Of a stretch of DNA of 64,000 bases, positions 1 to 10,775 are shown in pieces (the first letter of the stretch is position 1; each line of letters starts with the position of its first letter). The notes beneath the pieces were generated by a model. The model saw only the letters and a program-made list of their open reading frames with translations. It had not been told where the DNA came from and made no database searches. This DNA is from Azospirillum sp. B21 (lineage in GTDB: Bacteria > Pseudomonadota > Alphaproteobacteria > Azospirillales > Azospirillaceae): NCBI RefSeq assembly GCF_008364825.1, contig NZ_VTTO01000002.1:186001-250000 (forward strand). The letters are read 5' to 3'. A program made the position numbers and the translations under genes.

Positions 1-109
1 TGACGGTCGGGATACGGATCAAGGCCTGGGTCAGTGCGACCAGATCGTCGCGCCTCGCCTCGATACGGCGGAACAGCTGGCTGGTTGCGGCGTCGGTGTC
101 GGAGCGCAT
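1..109 (-). CDS. M20-family peptidase/deacylase (ArgE/DapE-like), N-terminus only
   Basis: Only the first 36 codons lie in the window; the gene runs off the left edge. The start is ATG at 109-107 on the minus strand, with a GGGAGAGG Shine-Dalgarno-like run just upstream. The visible protein contains LTQALIRIPTV, the signature N-terminal helix and strand of zinc-dependent M20 deacylases (acetylornithine deacetylase, succinyl-diaminopimelate desuccinylase and relatives). These cytoplasmic enzymes hydrolyse N-acyl amino acids, but the metal ligands are outside the window, so the substrate cannot be assigned. It is divergent from the hydratase-family gene at 284. Confidence 0.7.
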   Translation of the reverse strand, partial: MRSDTDAATSQLFRRIEARRDDLVALTQALIRIPTV

Positions 110-283
110 GGCCTCTCCCGCGGCAAGGACGGCATCAGTGTCGCCTCAAGCGGATGGTCCGTCCACCCCGCCTTTCGGGAAGCGCGCCGGGTGGCGTTGG
201 CGGGTTGTGTTTTGTGCAGCGCACTTTCCCGGACCGGCCGGGGCGGCTACAGTCGCCGCACCCCTCAGCGGAGAGTCCCTGTC

Positions 284-1123
284 ATGACCGTCACGCACCC
301 CATCGGGCTGAGCGCCCCGACCCTGGCCGACCCGGTGATCGCCGAGACCGCCGCCCGCTTCGTCGCCGCCCGCCGCAGCGCGACCGGTCTCGCCGAGTTC
401 CCCGGCCCGCTGCCGGCGGATCTCGCCACCGCCTACGCCATCCAGGCGACGGCGACCGCGGCCTGGCCCGACGAGGTCGCCGGCTGGAAGGTGGCGCGGG
501 TGCCCCCGGCCCTGGAGGAGGCGCTGGGCGCCATGCGCTACATCGGTCCGGTCTTCGCCGGCACGGTGGCGACAGCCGACGGGGGAGCGCTGAGCTTTCC
601 AGTGATTCCCGGCGGTTTCGGCGCGGTGGAGGCGGAGTTCGCGGTGCGCATCGCCGCCGACGCTCCCGCCGACAAGCTGGACTACAGCCCGGCGGAGGCC
701 GCGGCCTTCATCGCCGCCGTCCATGCCGCCGTCGAGGTGGCGGGCGGCCCGCTGGCTCCGGTCAACGAACTGGGGCCGACCGCCTCGACCGCCGTCTTCG
801 GCAACAACACCGGCCTGATCATCGGCGAGGAGATTGTCGGCGGGCTCGAAAGCGCCGATGCGCTCAGGGCCGAGGTGCTGATCGACGGGCAGAGCGTCGG
901 GGTCGGCAGCGCCGCCAAGCTGCCGGGCGGCATCGCGGCCGCGGTCGCCGTGGCGCTGAGCATGGCGGTCCGGCTCGGCCGGCCGCTGAAGGCGGGGCAG
1001 TGGGTGTCCACCGGCGCCCTGACCGGCGTGCATTCCATCGCCATCGGCCAGCAGGCGCGGATCGCCTTCACCGGCCTTGCCCCGATGAGCGGCACCGCCG
1101 TCGCGGCGACGCCTGCCGCCTGA
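284..1123 (+). CDS. 2-keto-4-pentenoate hydratase / fumarylacetoacetate hydrolase-superfamily protein
   Basis: A protein of 279 residues. I chose the ATG at 284 rather than the upstream in-frame start because the family begins close to here (MTVTHPIGLS) and the extension is low-complexity. It resembles MhpD-type hydratases: a Gly-Trp-Lys-Val segment in the N-terminal third, an EAEFAV segment carrying the acidic metal ligands of the FAH fold, and a Gly/Thr-rich C-terminus (STGALTGVHSI). The family adds water to 2-oxo-4-enoates in meta-cleavage pathways or decarboxylates related 2-oxo acids, using Mg or Mn. No aromatic catabolic genes lie beside it; the neighbours are a peptidase and an exporter, so the substrate is open. 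Family is fairly certain, reaction is not. Confidence 0.75.
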   Translation: MTVTHPIGLSAPTLADPVIAETAARFVAARRSATGLAEFPGPLPADLATAYAIQATATAAWPDEVAGWKVARVPPALEEALGAMRYIGPVFAGTVATADGGALSFPVIPGGFGAVEAEFAVRIAADAPADKLDYSPAEAAAFIAAVHAAVEVAGGPLAPVNELGPTASTAVFGNNTGLIIGEEIVGGLESADALRAEVLIDGQSVGVGSAAKLPGGIAAAVAVALSMAVRLGRPLKAGQWVSTGALTGVHSIAIGQQARIAFTGLAPMSGTAVAATPAA

Positions 1124-1217
1124 AGGTCGAGAGGCTCCACCATCAGCGTCGCGGATCGTGCAATCCAGGGTGGGGCGGAGGGCATGGCCGTCCGCCGCCT
1201 TCGGGCGAGCCAAACGG

Positions 1218-2243
1218 ATGCGGGGATGCTTGAATGGCGTTCCCTCTTCCGTCGCCGGATCCAACACCTTGTCCCAAACCAGCGCATCCCAGGCCAGCCT
1301 GCCGTCCGACGGCATCGCCGCGGCGTCCGTCCTGCCGCCGGTCCAGCTTCTGACCGGGCTCGGGCTCGCCGTGGCGGGGGTGGTGGCCTTTTCCCTGCGG
1401 CCGGTCATCATCAAGCTGGCCTACCGCTACAATGTCGATCCGGTCACGCTGATCATGCTGCGCATGGTCTTCGCGCTGCCCTTCTTCCTCGGCATGGCGC
1501 TGTGGTCGGGTGCCCGGAAGGGGGCCGGAAAAGGAGATCGCGCGCCGATCGCCGGCCGCGACCTCGCCCTGACCATCGGGCTCGGCATCACCGGCTATTA
1601 CGCCGCCAGCTTCTGCGATTTCCTGGGGCTGCGATACGTCTCCGCCGGGATGGGGCGGCTGCTGCTGTTTCTCTACCCGACCATCGTGGTGATTCTGTCC
1701 GCCATGTTCCTCGGCAAGCGGATCGGCCTGCGCGAGGTGGTGGCGCTGGTCGTCTCCTATGCCGGCGTCGCATTGGTGGTGTGGTCGGAGGTCGGGACCG
1801 GCCACCCCAACTTCATGGCCGGGGCCGGACTGGTCTTCATGGGGGCCTTCCTCTATTCGGTCTATCTGGTCGGCAGCAGCCGGGTGGTGCAGCGGATCGG
1901 CTCCATGCGCTTCACCGCCTATGCGATGACGGCGGCCTGCCTGTGCTGCATCCTTCAATTCATTGTGCTGCGGCCCCTGTCGGCGCTGGACCTGCCGCTG
2001 CCGGTCTACGGGCTGTCGGCGGTGATGGCGGTGGTCTGCACCGTGCTGCCCGTTCTGATGACGGCGGAGGCGCTGCGGAGGGTCGGCCCCAATCTGGTGG
2101 CGCTGAGCGGCGCCATCGGCCCGGTGGCCGCCGCCGTCTTCGGCTATCTGGTGCTGGCGGAGCCGATGGGCATGCTGCAATTGGCCGGTGCGGCCCTGAC
2201 GGTGGCCGGCGTCATGATCATCACGCTGTGGAAGACCGCCTGA
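1218..2243 (+). CDS. EamA/DMT-superfamily transporter
   Basis: About 341 residues with roughly ten hydrophobic helices arranged as two EamA repeats, the usual layout of drug/metabolite exporters in the inner membrane. The first repeat begins near LLTGLGLAVAGVVAFSLRP and the second near FMAGAGLVFMGAFLYSVY. The start is uncertain: ATG at 1218 gives a 40-residue hydrophilic leader, and TTG codons at 1230 or 1269 would give a more typical length; none has a strong ribosome site. It lies about 95 bases after the hydratase-family gene and may be co-transcribed with it. The substrate cannot be predicted. Confidence 0.8.
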   Translation: MRGCLNGVPSSVAGSNTLSQTSASQASLPSDGIAAASVLPPVQLLTGLGLAVAGVVAFSLRPVIIKLAYRYNVDPVTLIMLRMVFALPFFLGMALWSGARKGAGKGDRAPIAGRDLALTIGLGITGYYAASFCDFLGLRYVSAGMGRLLLFLYPTIVVILSAMFLGKRIGLREVVALVVSYAGVALVVWSEVGTGHPNFMAGAGLVFMGAFLYSVYLVGSSRVVQRIGSMRFTAYAMTAACLCCILQFIVLRPLSALDLPLPVYGLSAVMAVVCTVLPVLMTAEALRRVGPNLVALSGAIGPVAAAVFGYLVLAEPMGMLQLAGAALTVAGVMIITLWKTA

Positions 2244-2329
2244 GGCCGTTCTTTCGACCGTCGGCGGAATAATGGGCTTTCCGCCATCGTCACCTGTTCC
2301 AAGTGAAACCGGAATAAGGGACCAGTGCG

Positions 2330-2791
2330 ATGACCAACCATGCGACGACGCCGGGCGGCTTCGCCACCGGTGCGGGAACCGCCACCGCCGGACAGGATGC
2401 GCTGCTTCTGGCGGCACGCGTCCTGTTGGGCGCCATTTTCGTGCAGAGCGGCTTCGGCAAGCTGATGGCGCTCGGCGGCTTCATCGCCGGGCTGGAAAGC
2501 CAGGGCGTGCCGATGGCGGCGGTGATGGGCACCATCGGCGCGCTGGTCGAGGCGTTCGGCGGGCTGGCCGTGGTGCTGGGCGCCTGGACCCGGCTGGCGG
2601 CGCTGCTGGTCGCGGCCTTCACCGTCGCCGCGACCCTGATCGCCCACCGCTATTGGGACGTTCCGCCGGAGGCCATGAAGATGCAGCAGACGCAGTTCAT
2701 GAAGAACCTCGCCATCATCGGCGGCTATCTGGCGCTGACCGCGGCGGGGGCCGGGCGCTTCAGCGTCGACGGCTGGCGCGCCCGGCGCTGA
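2330..2791 (+). CDS. DoxX family membrane protein
   Basis: A 153-residue protein with four hydrophobic helices, the DoxX/SURF4-like layout. The first helix carries LLLAARVLLGAIFVQSGFGK, typical of the family, and the second GALVEAFGGLAVVLGAW. The HRYWDVPPEAMKMQQTQFMK loop followed by NLAIIGGYLAL matches the conserved loop before the last helix, where the family usually has a HxWxxxxxxxxxxxxFxKN pattern. Family members are inner-membrane proteins of poorly known role, some linked to oxidative-stress defence. It is a single gene after the EamA transporter, with AAGGGA nine bases before the ATG. Confidence 0.85.
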   Translation: MTNHATTPGGFATGAGTATAGQDALLLAARVLLGAIFVQSGFGKLMALGGFIAGLESQGVPMAAVMGTIGALVEAFGGLAVVLGAWTRLAALLVAAFTVAATLIAHRYWDVPPEAMKMQQTQFMKNLAIIGGYLALTAAGAGRFSVDGWRARR

Positions 2792-2806
2792 TCTCAGGAG
2801 CCGATC

Positions 2807-3322
2807 TCACTCATCGTATGCCATCAGCGAGACGCTGGGCACGTCGATGCGGTCCCGGCCGTTGAGGAAGGTCAGCTCCACCAGGAAGGCGGCGGCGCGG
2901 ACATCGGCGCCGACCTGGCGCAGCAGGTTGATGGCGGCGACCATGGTGCCGCCGGTCGCCAGCAGGTCGTCCAGCACAACCACGCGCTGGCCGGGCTTCA
3001 CCGCGTCCGCCTGCACCTCGATGGTGTCGGTGCCGTATTCCAGATTGTAGGAATGGGCGATCTTGTCGCCCGGCAGCTTGCCGTGCTTGCGCACCATGAT
3101 GAACCCGATGCCCAGCGCCAGAGCCAGAGGGGCGGCGACCAGGAAGCCGCGCGACTCGATTCCGACCAGAAGATCCGGCTTGTGCGGGCGCACGGCGTCG
3201 GCCAACTCGTCGATGGCGGCCTTCCAGGAGGCGCCGTTCGCCAGCAGCGGCGAGACGTCGTAGAACAGGATGCCGGGCTTCGGGAAATCCGGAATGCCGC
3301 GGATGTGGTCTTTCAGGTTCAT
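2807..3322 (-). CDS. apt: Adenine phosphoribosyltransferase
   Basis: 171 residues, the standard bacterial Apt length. It converts adenine and PRPP to AMP and pyrophosphate in purine salvage in the cytoplasm. The PRPP-binding loop [14 protein letters not shown] is at residues 114-127, and GIESRGFL at 54-61 is the conserved purine-side loop. I chose the internal ATG at 3322 ([18 protein letters not shown]), which matches the family start, over an upstream in-frame start at 3358. It is convergent with the DoxX gene. Together with the adenine deaminase at 10.8 kb, this gives the cell two ways to use adenine. Confidence 0.95.
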   Translation of the reverse strand: MNLKDHIRGIPDFPKPGILFYDVSPLLANGASWKAAIDELADAVRPHKPDLLVGIESRGFLVAAPLALALGIGFIMVRKHGKLPGDKIAHSYNLEYGTDTIEVQADAVKPGQRVVVLDDLLATGGTMVAAINLLRQVGADVRAAAFLVELTFLNGRDRIDVPSVSLMAYDE

Positions 3323-3554
3323 CGGAGATCGTGTCCGTAAAGGGTCTGGTGCCGGCATGGAAGGCCGGGGCCGCCGGCCCGCACTCTAGCGGCTGCCTGT
3401 CTGCGCGAAAAGACGCGATTGGCCGTGGCCCCAGACGCCGTGTTCGGCGCCGGGCATGGCCGCCGTGCTGCGCGGCTATGCCGCATGGGGTTGACCATTC
3501 GGCGGTGCTCCGCCACGTTCCAGAAGCACCGGTCGGCCAGACGCACCGGGCGGA

Positions 3555-4745
3555 GTGCGGTTGCGTGCGGCGGAGCCTGTGGCTGGAACTTTGGCGAAGG
3601 ACGGAACGGCGGCGGAGTTGGCCCGGATCGATGCCGGGCCGGAGGACGGCGGCTGGCGGATCGGTGCCGCCGGGCGCTGGACGCTGCACGCGGCCGGGTC
3701 GGCCTCGGACGCGCTAGACCGGGCGCAGAAGCCAGAGGACGGTGCCGCCGTGCGGCTCGATCTGTCGCGGGTGGAGGCGCTCGACACCGTCGGCGCCTAT
3801 CTGCTGAACCGTCTCGCCGACCGGCTGGGGGCGGAAGGGCACGCGGTGGAGGTGGTCGGGGTGCGGCCGGAGCATGCCGCCCTGTTCGGCGCGGTGCGCG
3901 ATGCCGGCAAGGCGCCGCCCCATGCGATCGAGCGCGACCATCACCCCATCCTGGACATGGTCGTCCGCACCGGGCAGACGACGGTGAACGCCGGCAAGGA
4001 ACTGCTGGATCTCGTCGGCTTCCTCGGCCTCGTCACCGTCACCTTCGGCCGCCTGATCCTGCGCCCGTCGCGCCTGCGCCTGACCTCCGTCCTGTTCCAT
4101 ATCGAGCAGACCGGCCTGAACGCCCTGCCGATCCTGGGGCTGCTGTCCTTCCTGATCGGCGTGGTGCTGGCCTTCCAGGGGGCGGACCAGCTGAAGCGCT
4201 TCGGGGCGGAGCTTTATGTCGTCAACCTGCTGGGCATCTCCGTCCTGCGCGAGATCGGCATCCTGATGACGGCGATCATCGTCGCCGGCCGATCCGGCTC
4301 CGCCTTCACCGCGCAGATCGGCACCATGAAGGTGAACCAGGAGGTCGACGCCATCGGCACCATGGGGCTCGACCCGATCGAACTGCTGGTGGTGCCGCGG
4401 GCGCTGGCGCTGATGATCTCGCTGCCGCTGCTGGCCTTCTACGCCGACGTGATGGGACTGTTCGGCGGGGCGGTGATGGCCTATGCCACGCTGGACATCA
4501 CCTTCGGGCAGTTCATTCGCCAGCTTCACACCGCCGTCGGCATCAACACGGTGATCGCCGGGCTGATCAAGGCGCCGGTCTTCGCCCTGGTCATCGCCAT
4601 GGTCGGCTGTTACGAGGGGCTGAAGGTCTCCGGCAGCGCCGAAAGCGTCGGCATCATGACCACCAAGGCGGTGGTGGAGGGGATCTTCCTGGTGATCGTC
4701 ATCGACGCGGTGTTCTCCGTCGTCTTCTCCATGCTGGGGGTGTGA
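3555..4745 (+). CDS. mlaE: MlaE-type phospholipid ABC permease with fused N-terminal STAS domain
   Basis: 396 residues from a GTG start. Residues about 25-120 form a STAS/MlaB-like domain (VRLDLSRVEALDTVGAYLL); the rest is the MlaE permease with several membrane helices and the family motif region GSAFTAQIGTMKVNQEVDAI. In gammaproteobacteria MlaB is a separate subunit; here it is fused to the permease, as is common in alphaproteobacteria. The permease sits in the inner membrane and works with MlaF and MlaD to move phospholipids between the inner and outer membranes. It is the first gene of a tight four-gene operon: its stop overlaps the mlaF ATG (TGATG). The exact start is uncertain. Confidence 0.9.
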   Translation: MRLRAAEPVAGTLAKDGTAAELARIDAGPEDGGWRIGAAGRWTLHAAGSASDALDRAQKPEDGAAVRLDLSRVEALDTVGAYLLNRLADRLGAEGHAVEVVGVRPEHAALFGAVRDAGKAPPHAIERDHHPILDMVVRTGQTTVNAGKELLDLVGFLGLVTVTFGRLILRPSRLRLTSVLFHIEQTGLNALPILGLLSFLIGVVLAFQGADQLKRFGAELYVVNLLGISVLREIGILMTAIIVAGRSGSAFTAQIGTMKVNQEVDAIGTMGLDPIELLVVPRALALMISLPLLAFYADVMGLFGGAVMAYATLDITFGQFIRQLHTAVGINTVIAGLIKAPVFALVIAMVGCYEGLKVSGSAESVGIMTTKAVVEGIFLVIVIDAVFSVVFSMLGV

Positions 4746-5542
4746 TGGACACGTCCCCCGTCATCCGGGTGCGGGGGCTGGTCACCCGCTTCGGCCCGCA
4801 GACCGTCCATGACGGGCTCGACCTTGATGTCGAGCGCGGGGAGGTGCTGGGCGTCGTCGGCGGGTCCGGCACCGGCAAGTCGGTGCTTCTGAAGGAAATC
4901 CTGGGCCTGATCGCGCCGTCCGCCGGCCGGATCGAGCTGCTGGGCCACGACACCGCCGAACTCGGCCGGGCGGAGCGCACGGCGCTGCAGGCCCGCACCG
5001 GGGTGCTGTTCCAGAACGGCGCGCTGTTCAGCTCCATGACGGTGGCGGAGAATGTGATGCTGCCGCTGAAGGAGCACACCGATCTGCCGCCGGCGCTGAT
5101 CGCCGAGGTGGCGCGGGTGAAGATCGCCATGGCCGGCCTGCCGCCCGATGCCGGGACCAAGCATCCGGCCCAGCTGTCGGGCGGCATGATCAAGCGTGCC
5201 GGTCTGGCCCGTGCCCTGGCGCTCGACCCCGACATCCTGTTCCTGGACGAGCCGACCGCCGGTCTCGATCCCATCGGCGCCGCCGCCTTCGACACGCTGA
5301 TCCAGGGGCTGCAGCGCAGCCTGGGGCTGACCGTCTTCATGGTCACCCACGACCTGGACAGCCTGACCTCCATCTGCGACCGCATCGCGGTGCTGGTGGA
5401 CCGCAAGATCCGGGTGGGAACCTTGGCCCAGCATCTGGCCGATCCGCATCCCTGGATCCGCGATTACTTCCACGGACCGCGCGGCCGCGCGGCGCTGGAC
5501 GCCAAGGAACGCAATCAAGCTCGACAGCTTGCGAAAGGGTAG
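4745..5542 (+). CDS. mlaF: MlaF-type ABC transporter ATP-binding protein
   Basis: 265 residues. It has all ABC ATPase motifs: Walker A GGSGTGKS, a Q-loop region (VLFQNGALF), signature LSGGMIKRAGLARALA, Walker B DILFLDEPTAGLDP and the H-loop in VTHDLDSL. The LSGGM signature and the following KRAG/RVA segment are typical of the Mla/Mkl subfamily. It energises the MlaE permease. The ATG overlaps the mlaE stop by one base, so the two are translationally coupled. A longer in-frame reading beginning at 3419 is an artefact of the high GC content. Confidence 0.95.
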   Translation: MDTSPVIRVRGLVTRFGPQTVHDGLDLDVERGEVLGVVGGSGTGKSVLLKEILGLIAPSAGRIELLGHDTAELGRAERTALQARTGVLFQNGALFSSMTVAENVMLPLKEHTDLPPALIAEVARVKIAMAGLPPDAGTKHPAQLSGGMIKRAGLARALALDPDILFLDEPTAGLDPIGAAAFDTLIQGLQRSLGLTVFMVTHDLDSLTSICDRIAVLVDRKIRVGTLAQHLADPHPWIRDYFHGPRGRAALDAKERNQARQLAKG

Positions 5543-5551
5543 GGGCACGCC

Positions 5552-6511
5552 ATGGAAACCCGCGCCAGCTATATTCTGGTCGGCAGCTTCGTGCTGGCGC
5601 TGGTCGCCGGCCTGCTGGTCTTCACCGCCTGGATCGCCAAGGTCCAGCTGGACGAATCGCGTGAGACCTACCGCATCTACTTCAGCGGCTCGGTCACCGG
5701 CCTGCAGCAGGGAAGCCCGGTGCGCTACCGCGGCGTGCCGGTGGGCACGGTGTCGGACATCCGGCTCGACCCCGACAACGTCACGCGGGTGCGGGTGACG
5801 GTCCAGGTGCAGAACGGCACGCCGATCATGGCCGATTCCATCGCTTCGCTGGAGGTGCAGGGCATCACCGGCGGCGCCTATGTCCAGATCTCCGGCGGGA
5901 CGGTGGAGGGCAAGCGACTGACCGCCACCGATGCCGATGGCGTGCTGACCATCCCGTCGCGGCCAAGCTCGCTGACCGCGGTGGTGGACAGCGCGCCGCA
6001 GCTGGTCAACCGCGCGCTGGAGGTCATCACCAGGCTGGGCGAGCTGCTGAACGGCGAGAACCAGAAGGCCATCGGCGAGATCCTGGCCAATGCCCGCACC
6101 CTCAGCGGCGAGCTTGCCCGCGCCGGCTCCGGCCTGGAGGAGACGATGGCCCAGGCGCGGCAGACGCTGGACGGCTTCGAGGCGGTCGGGCCGCAGTTGG
6201 ACCGCACCCTGGCCCAGGCACGGGAAACGCTGGCGACGGTGGACGGCAGCGCCAAGCAGCTGACGGGGGAAACGCGCGAGCTGATGCGCTCGCTGAAGCG
6301 CACCTCCGACACGCTGAACAGCCTGATGGCCGAAAATCGCGAGCCGGTGCGGGACTTTACCGCCACCGGACTGTATGATCTGACGTTGCTGATCTCCCAA
6401 CTGCGCGACCTGTCCGGGCAGCTGTCGCGGGTGATCACGCGGATCGAGAACGATCCGTCGAACTTCCTCTTCGGCGGGACGCGGCAGGGTGTGGAGGTGC
6501 GTGGGAAATGA
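5552..6511 (+). CDS. mlaD: MCE-domain protein MlaD, phospholipid-binding subunit
   Basis: 319 residues with one N-terminal membrane anchor (YILVGSFVLALVAGLLVFTA) followed by the MCE domain at about residues 38-120 (GSPVRYRGVPVGTVSDIRL), then a long helical region ending near residue 300. MCE proteins form hexameric rings in the periplasm that carry phospholipids. The start ATG is nine bases after mlaF, with AAAGGG upstream. The extended C-terminal helix is longer than in E. coli MlaD and resembles the alphaproteobacterial and actinobacterial Mce forms. Its stop overlaps the next start (ATGA). Confidence 0.93.
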   Translation: METRASYILVGSFVLALVAGLLVFTAWIAKVQLDESRETYRIYFSGSVTGLQQGSPVRYRGVPVGTVSDIRLDPDNVTRVRVTVQVQNGTPIMADSIASLEVQGITGGAYVQISGGTVEGKRLTATDADGVLTIPSRPSSLTAVVDSAPQLVNRALEVITRLGELLNGENQKAIGEILANARTLSGELARAGSGLEETMAQARQTLDGFEAVGPQLDRTLAQARETLATVDGSAKQLTGETRELMRSLKRTSDTLNSLMAENREPVRDFTATGLYDLTLLISQLRDLSGQLSRVITRIENDPSNFLFGGTRQGVEVRGK

Positions 6512-7176
6512 CGGGGACGGCGATCTTGCGGAAGGGGACGGGCAAAGGGGCGGCGCGGTCGGTGCTGGGTGCGGTGACGGGGGCCGTCCTGCTGCTGGGG
6601 CTTGCCGCCTGCTCCACGCTGAACCCGACGGCGCCGCAGCTCTACACCCTGACCCCGCGCGCCAGCGTCGCCGACGGTCCCAAGGTCGACTGGCAGCTGT
6701 TGGTCGAGACGCCGGCCGCCGCCGCCGGGATCGACACGCCGCGCATCGCGCTGGCCCGCACGCCGACCTCGCTCGACTATTACGCCGACGTGTCCTGGGC
6801 CGACCGGGCGCCCAACATGGTGCAGGGGCTGATCGTCCAGACCTTCGAGGACAGCGGGCGGATCGTCTCGGTCGGGCGCGACACGGTGGGCTTGCGCTCC
6901 GACTATGTGCTGAAATCGGAACTGCGCGACTTCCAGGCGGAATATGCGACGCCCGGGGCGGCCCTGCCGGACCGGGTGCATGTGCGCCTGTCGGCCAAGC
7001 TGGTCGCCATGCCGCGCCGGACCATTGAGGCGGGCGAGACCTTCGAGGCGTCGGCCCCCGTGCGCGGCCGGTCCTTCACCGACATCGTCGCCGCCTTCGA
7101 CGAGGCGCTGGGCCGCGTCACCGGCGAACTGGTGACCTGGTCGCTGTCGCAGCATTTCCGCCCCTCCGGCAGCTGA
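6508..7176 (+). CDS. ABC-type transport auxiliary lipoprotein (PqiC/LetC-like)
   Basis: 222 residues. A hydrophobic signal (VTGAVLLLGLAAC) ends in a lipobox with the lipidated cysteine at residue 35. The body matches the ABC-type transport auxiliary lipoprotein family that accompanies MCE operons (LYTLTPR near the start, then LLVETPAAAAGIDTPRIAL). It probably sits in the outer membrane and receives phospholipids from the MlaD channel. The ATG overlaps the mlaD stop by four bases, so it is the last gene of the mla-like operon. Confidence 0.88.
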   Translation: MTGTAILRKGTGKGAARSVLGAVTGAVLLLGLAACSTLNPTAPQLYTLTPRASVADGPKVDWQLLVETPAAAAGIDTPRIALARTPTSLDYYADVSWADRAPNMVQGLIVQTFEDSGRIVSVGRDTVGLRSDYVLKSELRDFQAEYATPGAALPDRVHVRLSAKLVAMPRRTIEAGETFEASAPVRGRSFTDIVAAFDEALGRVTGELVTWSLSQHFRPSGS

Positions 7177-7288
7177 CCGGCCAAGCGCAGGCCCGGCTGC
7201 AACCTCAGGTGCGAAGTCCGAAAAGACCTTGCCACGCCCGCATAGCCGCGTACGTAATAGGGATGTTCGCGCAGCGCAGGATCGGGCG

Positions 7289-8053
7289 ATGACGGATTTG
7301 TCGGACGTGTCCCGGGAAGAGTTGGAGGCGATGGCCGAGGCGGGGCGCGAGGTCCGGCTGTGCCAGCGCGTCCTGGCCAAGACCGGCGACACGGTGGTGG
7401 GCGAGCTTCTGCGCGGGCACGGCACGCTTTACGAGTGGAAGCACTATCCGCCGGGCGACGTATACGATGCCGAATTCCACGCCCAGTACTATTACCACTG
7501 CCACCCCGAAGGCGAGCGGCCCGATGGGGAGCATGGGCATTTCCACACTTTCCTGCGGCCCCACGGCATGCCGTCCGGCCTGCGGCCGGCGCCGCTGCCC
7601 GACTTCCAGCCGCCGGAGAACGACAACGACGCGCTGTCGCACCTGATCGGCATCGCCATGGACGTCGCCGGCCAGCCGGTGCGCCTGTTCACCACCAACC
7701 GCTGGGTGACGGGGGAGACCTGGTACGCCGCCGACGACGTGATCGCCATGCTCGACGCCTTCGAGATCGACCATGCCCGCCCGTCCTGGCCGGCAAACCG
7801 CTGGATCACCGCGATGATGCGGCTGTTCCGACCAACCATCATCGGCCTGCTGCGCGAGCGGGACACCGCCATCCGGCGCTGGGCCGACACCCATCCCGAC
7901 GCCTACGTCTACGAGGACCGCGGGCTGGAGGTCGCCTCGCAGTGCCTTATCTCGGTGGAGGAACAGATCGCCGAGGTCGCCATCCACCTGCGCGGTGCGC
8001 GGCGCCGCCGCCCGATCCTGCCGGAACCGCCCAGTTTCGTCGAGCTGCCCTGA
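7289..8053 (+). CDS. Uncharacterised His-rich protein (DUF6969-like)
   Basis: 254 residues; I think it belongs to a domain of unknown function seen in alphaproteobacteria, but cannot confirm this. No signal peptide or membrane helix is visible. Residues about 50-95 contain a striking histidine cluster around YYYHCHPEGE and GEHGHFHTFLRPHG that could bind a metal ion. The middle (RLFTTNRWVTGETWYAA) is Trp-rich, and the C-terminus ends in an Arg-rich RRRRP segment. I chose the ATG at 7289 over an upstream in-frame start. It is a single gene between the mla operon and a DUF2336 gene. Confidence 0.7.
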   Translation: MTDLSDVSREELEAMAEAGREVRLCQRVLAKTGDTVVGELLRGHGTLYEWKHYPPGDVYDAEFHAQYYYHCHPEGERPDGEHGHFHTFLRPHGMPSGLRPAPLPDFQPPENDNDALSHLIGIAMDVAGQPVRLFTTNRWVTGETWYAADDVIAMLDAFEIDHARPSWPANRWITAMMRLFRPTIIGLLRERDTAIRRWADTHPDAYVYEDRGLEVASQCLISVEEQIAEVAIHLRGARRRRPILPEPPSFVELP

Positions 8054-8222
8054 TCCCAATTCGAACCCCGTCCTACGATCTATGACCCGCCGGCGTTAAT
8101 GAAGGTTCAACCGTTTCGGAAGATCCTTGACGGTGTGGACAAGTCTCCGCCCACATCCGCGCGGGTATCGCCTCTTCGCGACAGATATGGAGACGGACCA
8201 GGGCAGGAAGGGTCCCGGACCC

Positions 8223-9355
8223 ATGAGTGACGGTATGAAGTCGGGTCATCTGACCCAGGAGGACGTGGTGCGGCTGCTGGCCGACCCGTCGCCGAACAGC
8301 CGGACCGATCTGGCCGCCAAGTTGGCCCAGCAGTTCGACAGCCCCGAGCTGTCGCAGGCCGAGCACAAGCTGGCGGAGGATATCATCCGCCTGATGGTCA
8401 ACGACACGGTCCTGCGCGTCCGCCAGACCCTGGCCGAGAACCTGAAGTCCAGCCCGTCCCTGCCGCGCGACGTCGCCCTGACCCTGGCCCGCGACGTGGA
8501 GGCGGTGGCGATCCCGCTCCTCAGCGTGTCCACCGTGCTGACCCCGGCCGATCTGGTCGAGATCGTGCGGTCGGGGGCCGAGGCGAAGAGCACCGCCATC
8601 GCCCAGCGCCCGACCGTGCCGGCGGTGGTCGCCGACGCGCTGATCGAAAGCGGGTCCGAACGCGCCGTCGCCGCCCTGGTCGCCAACGAGGGGGCGGAAC
8701 TGGGCGAGCAGAGCCTGGGCCGCGTCATCGACCGCTTCGGTGCCAGTGAAGCGGTGCAGGACCCGCTGGTCCACCGCTCCAAGCTGCCGATCACCATTGC
8801 CGAACGGCTGGTCGCCGTGGTGTCGGAGCGGCTGCGCCAGCATCTCGTCGCCCACCACGAACTGCCGGCCAAGGTCGCGTCGGAGTTGATCCTGCAAAGC
8901 CGCGAACGGGCGACCGTGGCGCTGTTCACCGGTGAGAGCGACGAAGGCGCCCTGGACCGGCTGGTGGGCCAGCTCGCCCGTACCGGCCGCCTGACGCCCT
9001 CGCTGCTGCTGCGCTCGCTGTGCACCGGCGACATCGCCTTCTTCGAGATGGCCATGTCGCGCATGGCGAACGTTCCGCTGACCAACGCCCGCCTGCTGAT
9101 CCACGATGCCGGCCGTCTGGGGCTGAAGTCGCTGTACGACAAGGCGAAGCTGCCGCCGGCCCTGCTGCCGGCCTGCCGCATCGCCATCGACGTGCTGAAG
9201 GAGACGCCCTATGACGGCGAACCCGGCGACCGCGAGCGCCACCGCCGCCGCGTGATCGAGCGCATCCTGACGCAATACGAGGATCTGGCGCCCGAGGATC
9301 TGGAATTCCTGCTGGCGAAGCTGGGCGACATCATGCAGCCGGAAAACGCCGCGGC

Positions 9356-9359
<4 letters not shown>
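8223..9359 (+). CDS. DUF2336 domain-containing protein
   Basis: 378 residues, almost all alpha-helical, with HEAT-like short helical repeats (LLADPSPNSRTDLAAKLAQQ near the N-terminus, DIIRLMVNDTVLRVRQTLAE after it). This is the alphaproteobacterial DUF2336 family; its best-known relatives are small regulatory proteins linked to two-component signalling, but the biochemical role is unsettled. I chose the ATG at 8223 because GGAAGGG lies ten bases upstream and the DUF begins right after it; an upstream in-frame ATG exists at 8187. Its stop overlaps the GTG start of the histidine kinase that follows, which suggests they act together. Confidence 0.82.
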
Positions 9360-10690
<1,331 letters not shown>

Positions 10691-10775
10691 TCGCAATCGG
10701 GGACGATAGCCGCTTGCACGTCGCGACGGCGCGGGCCACCTTGCCTGCTTGAATAGACGACAGGCGGGGTGGGTT

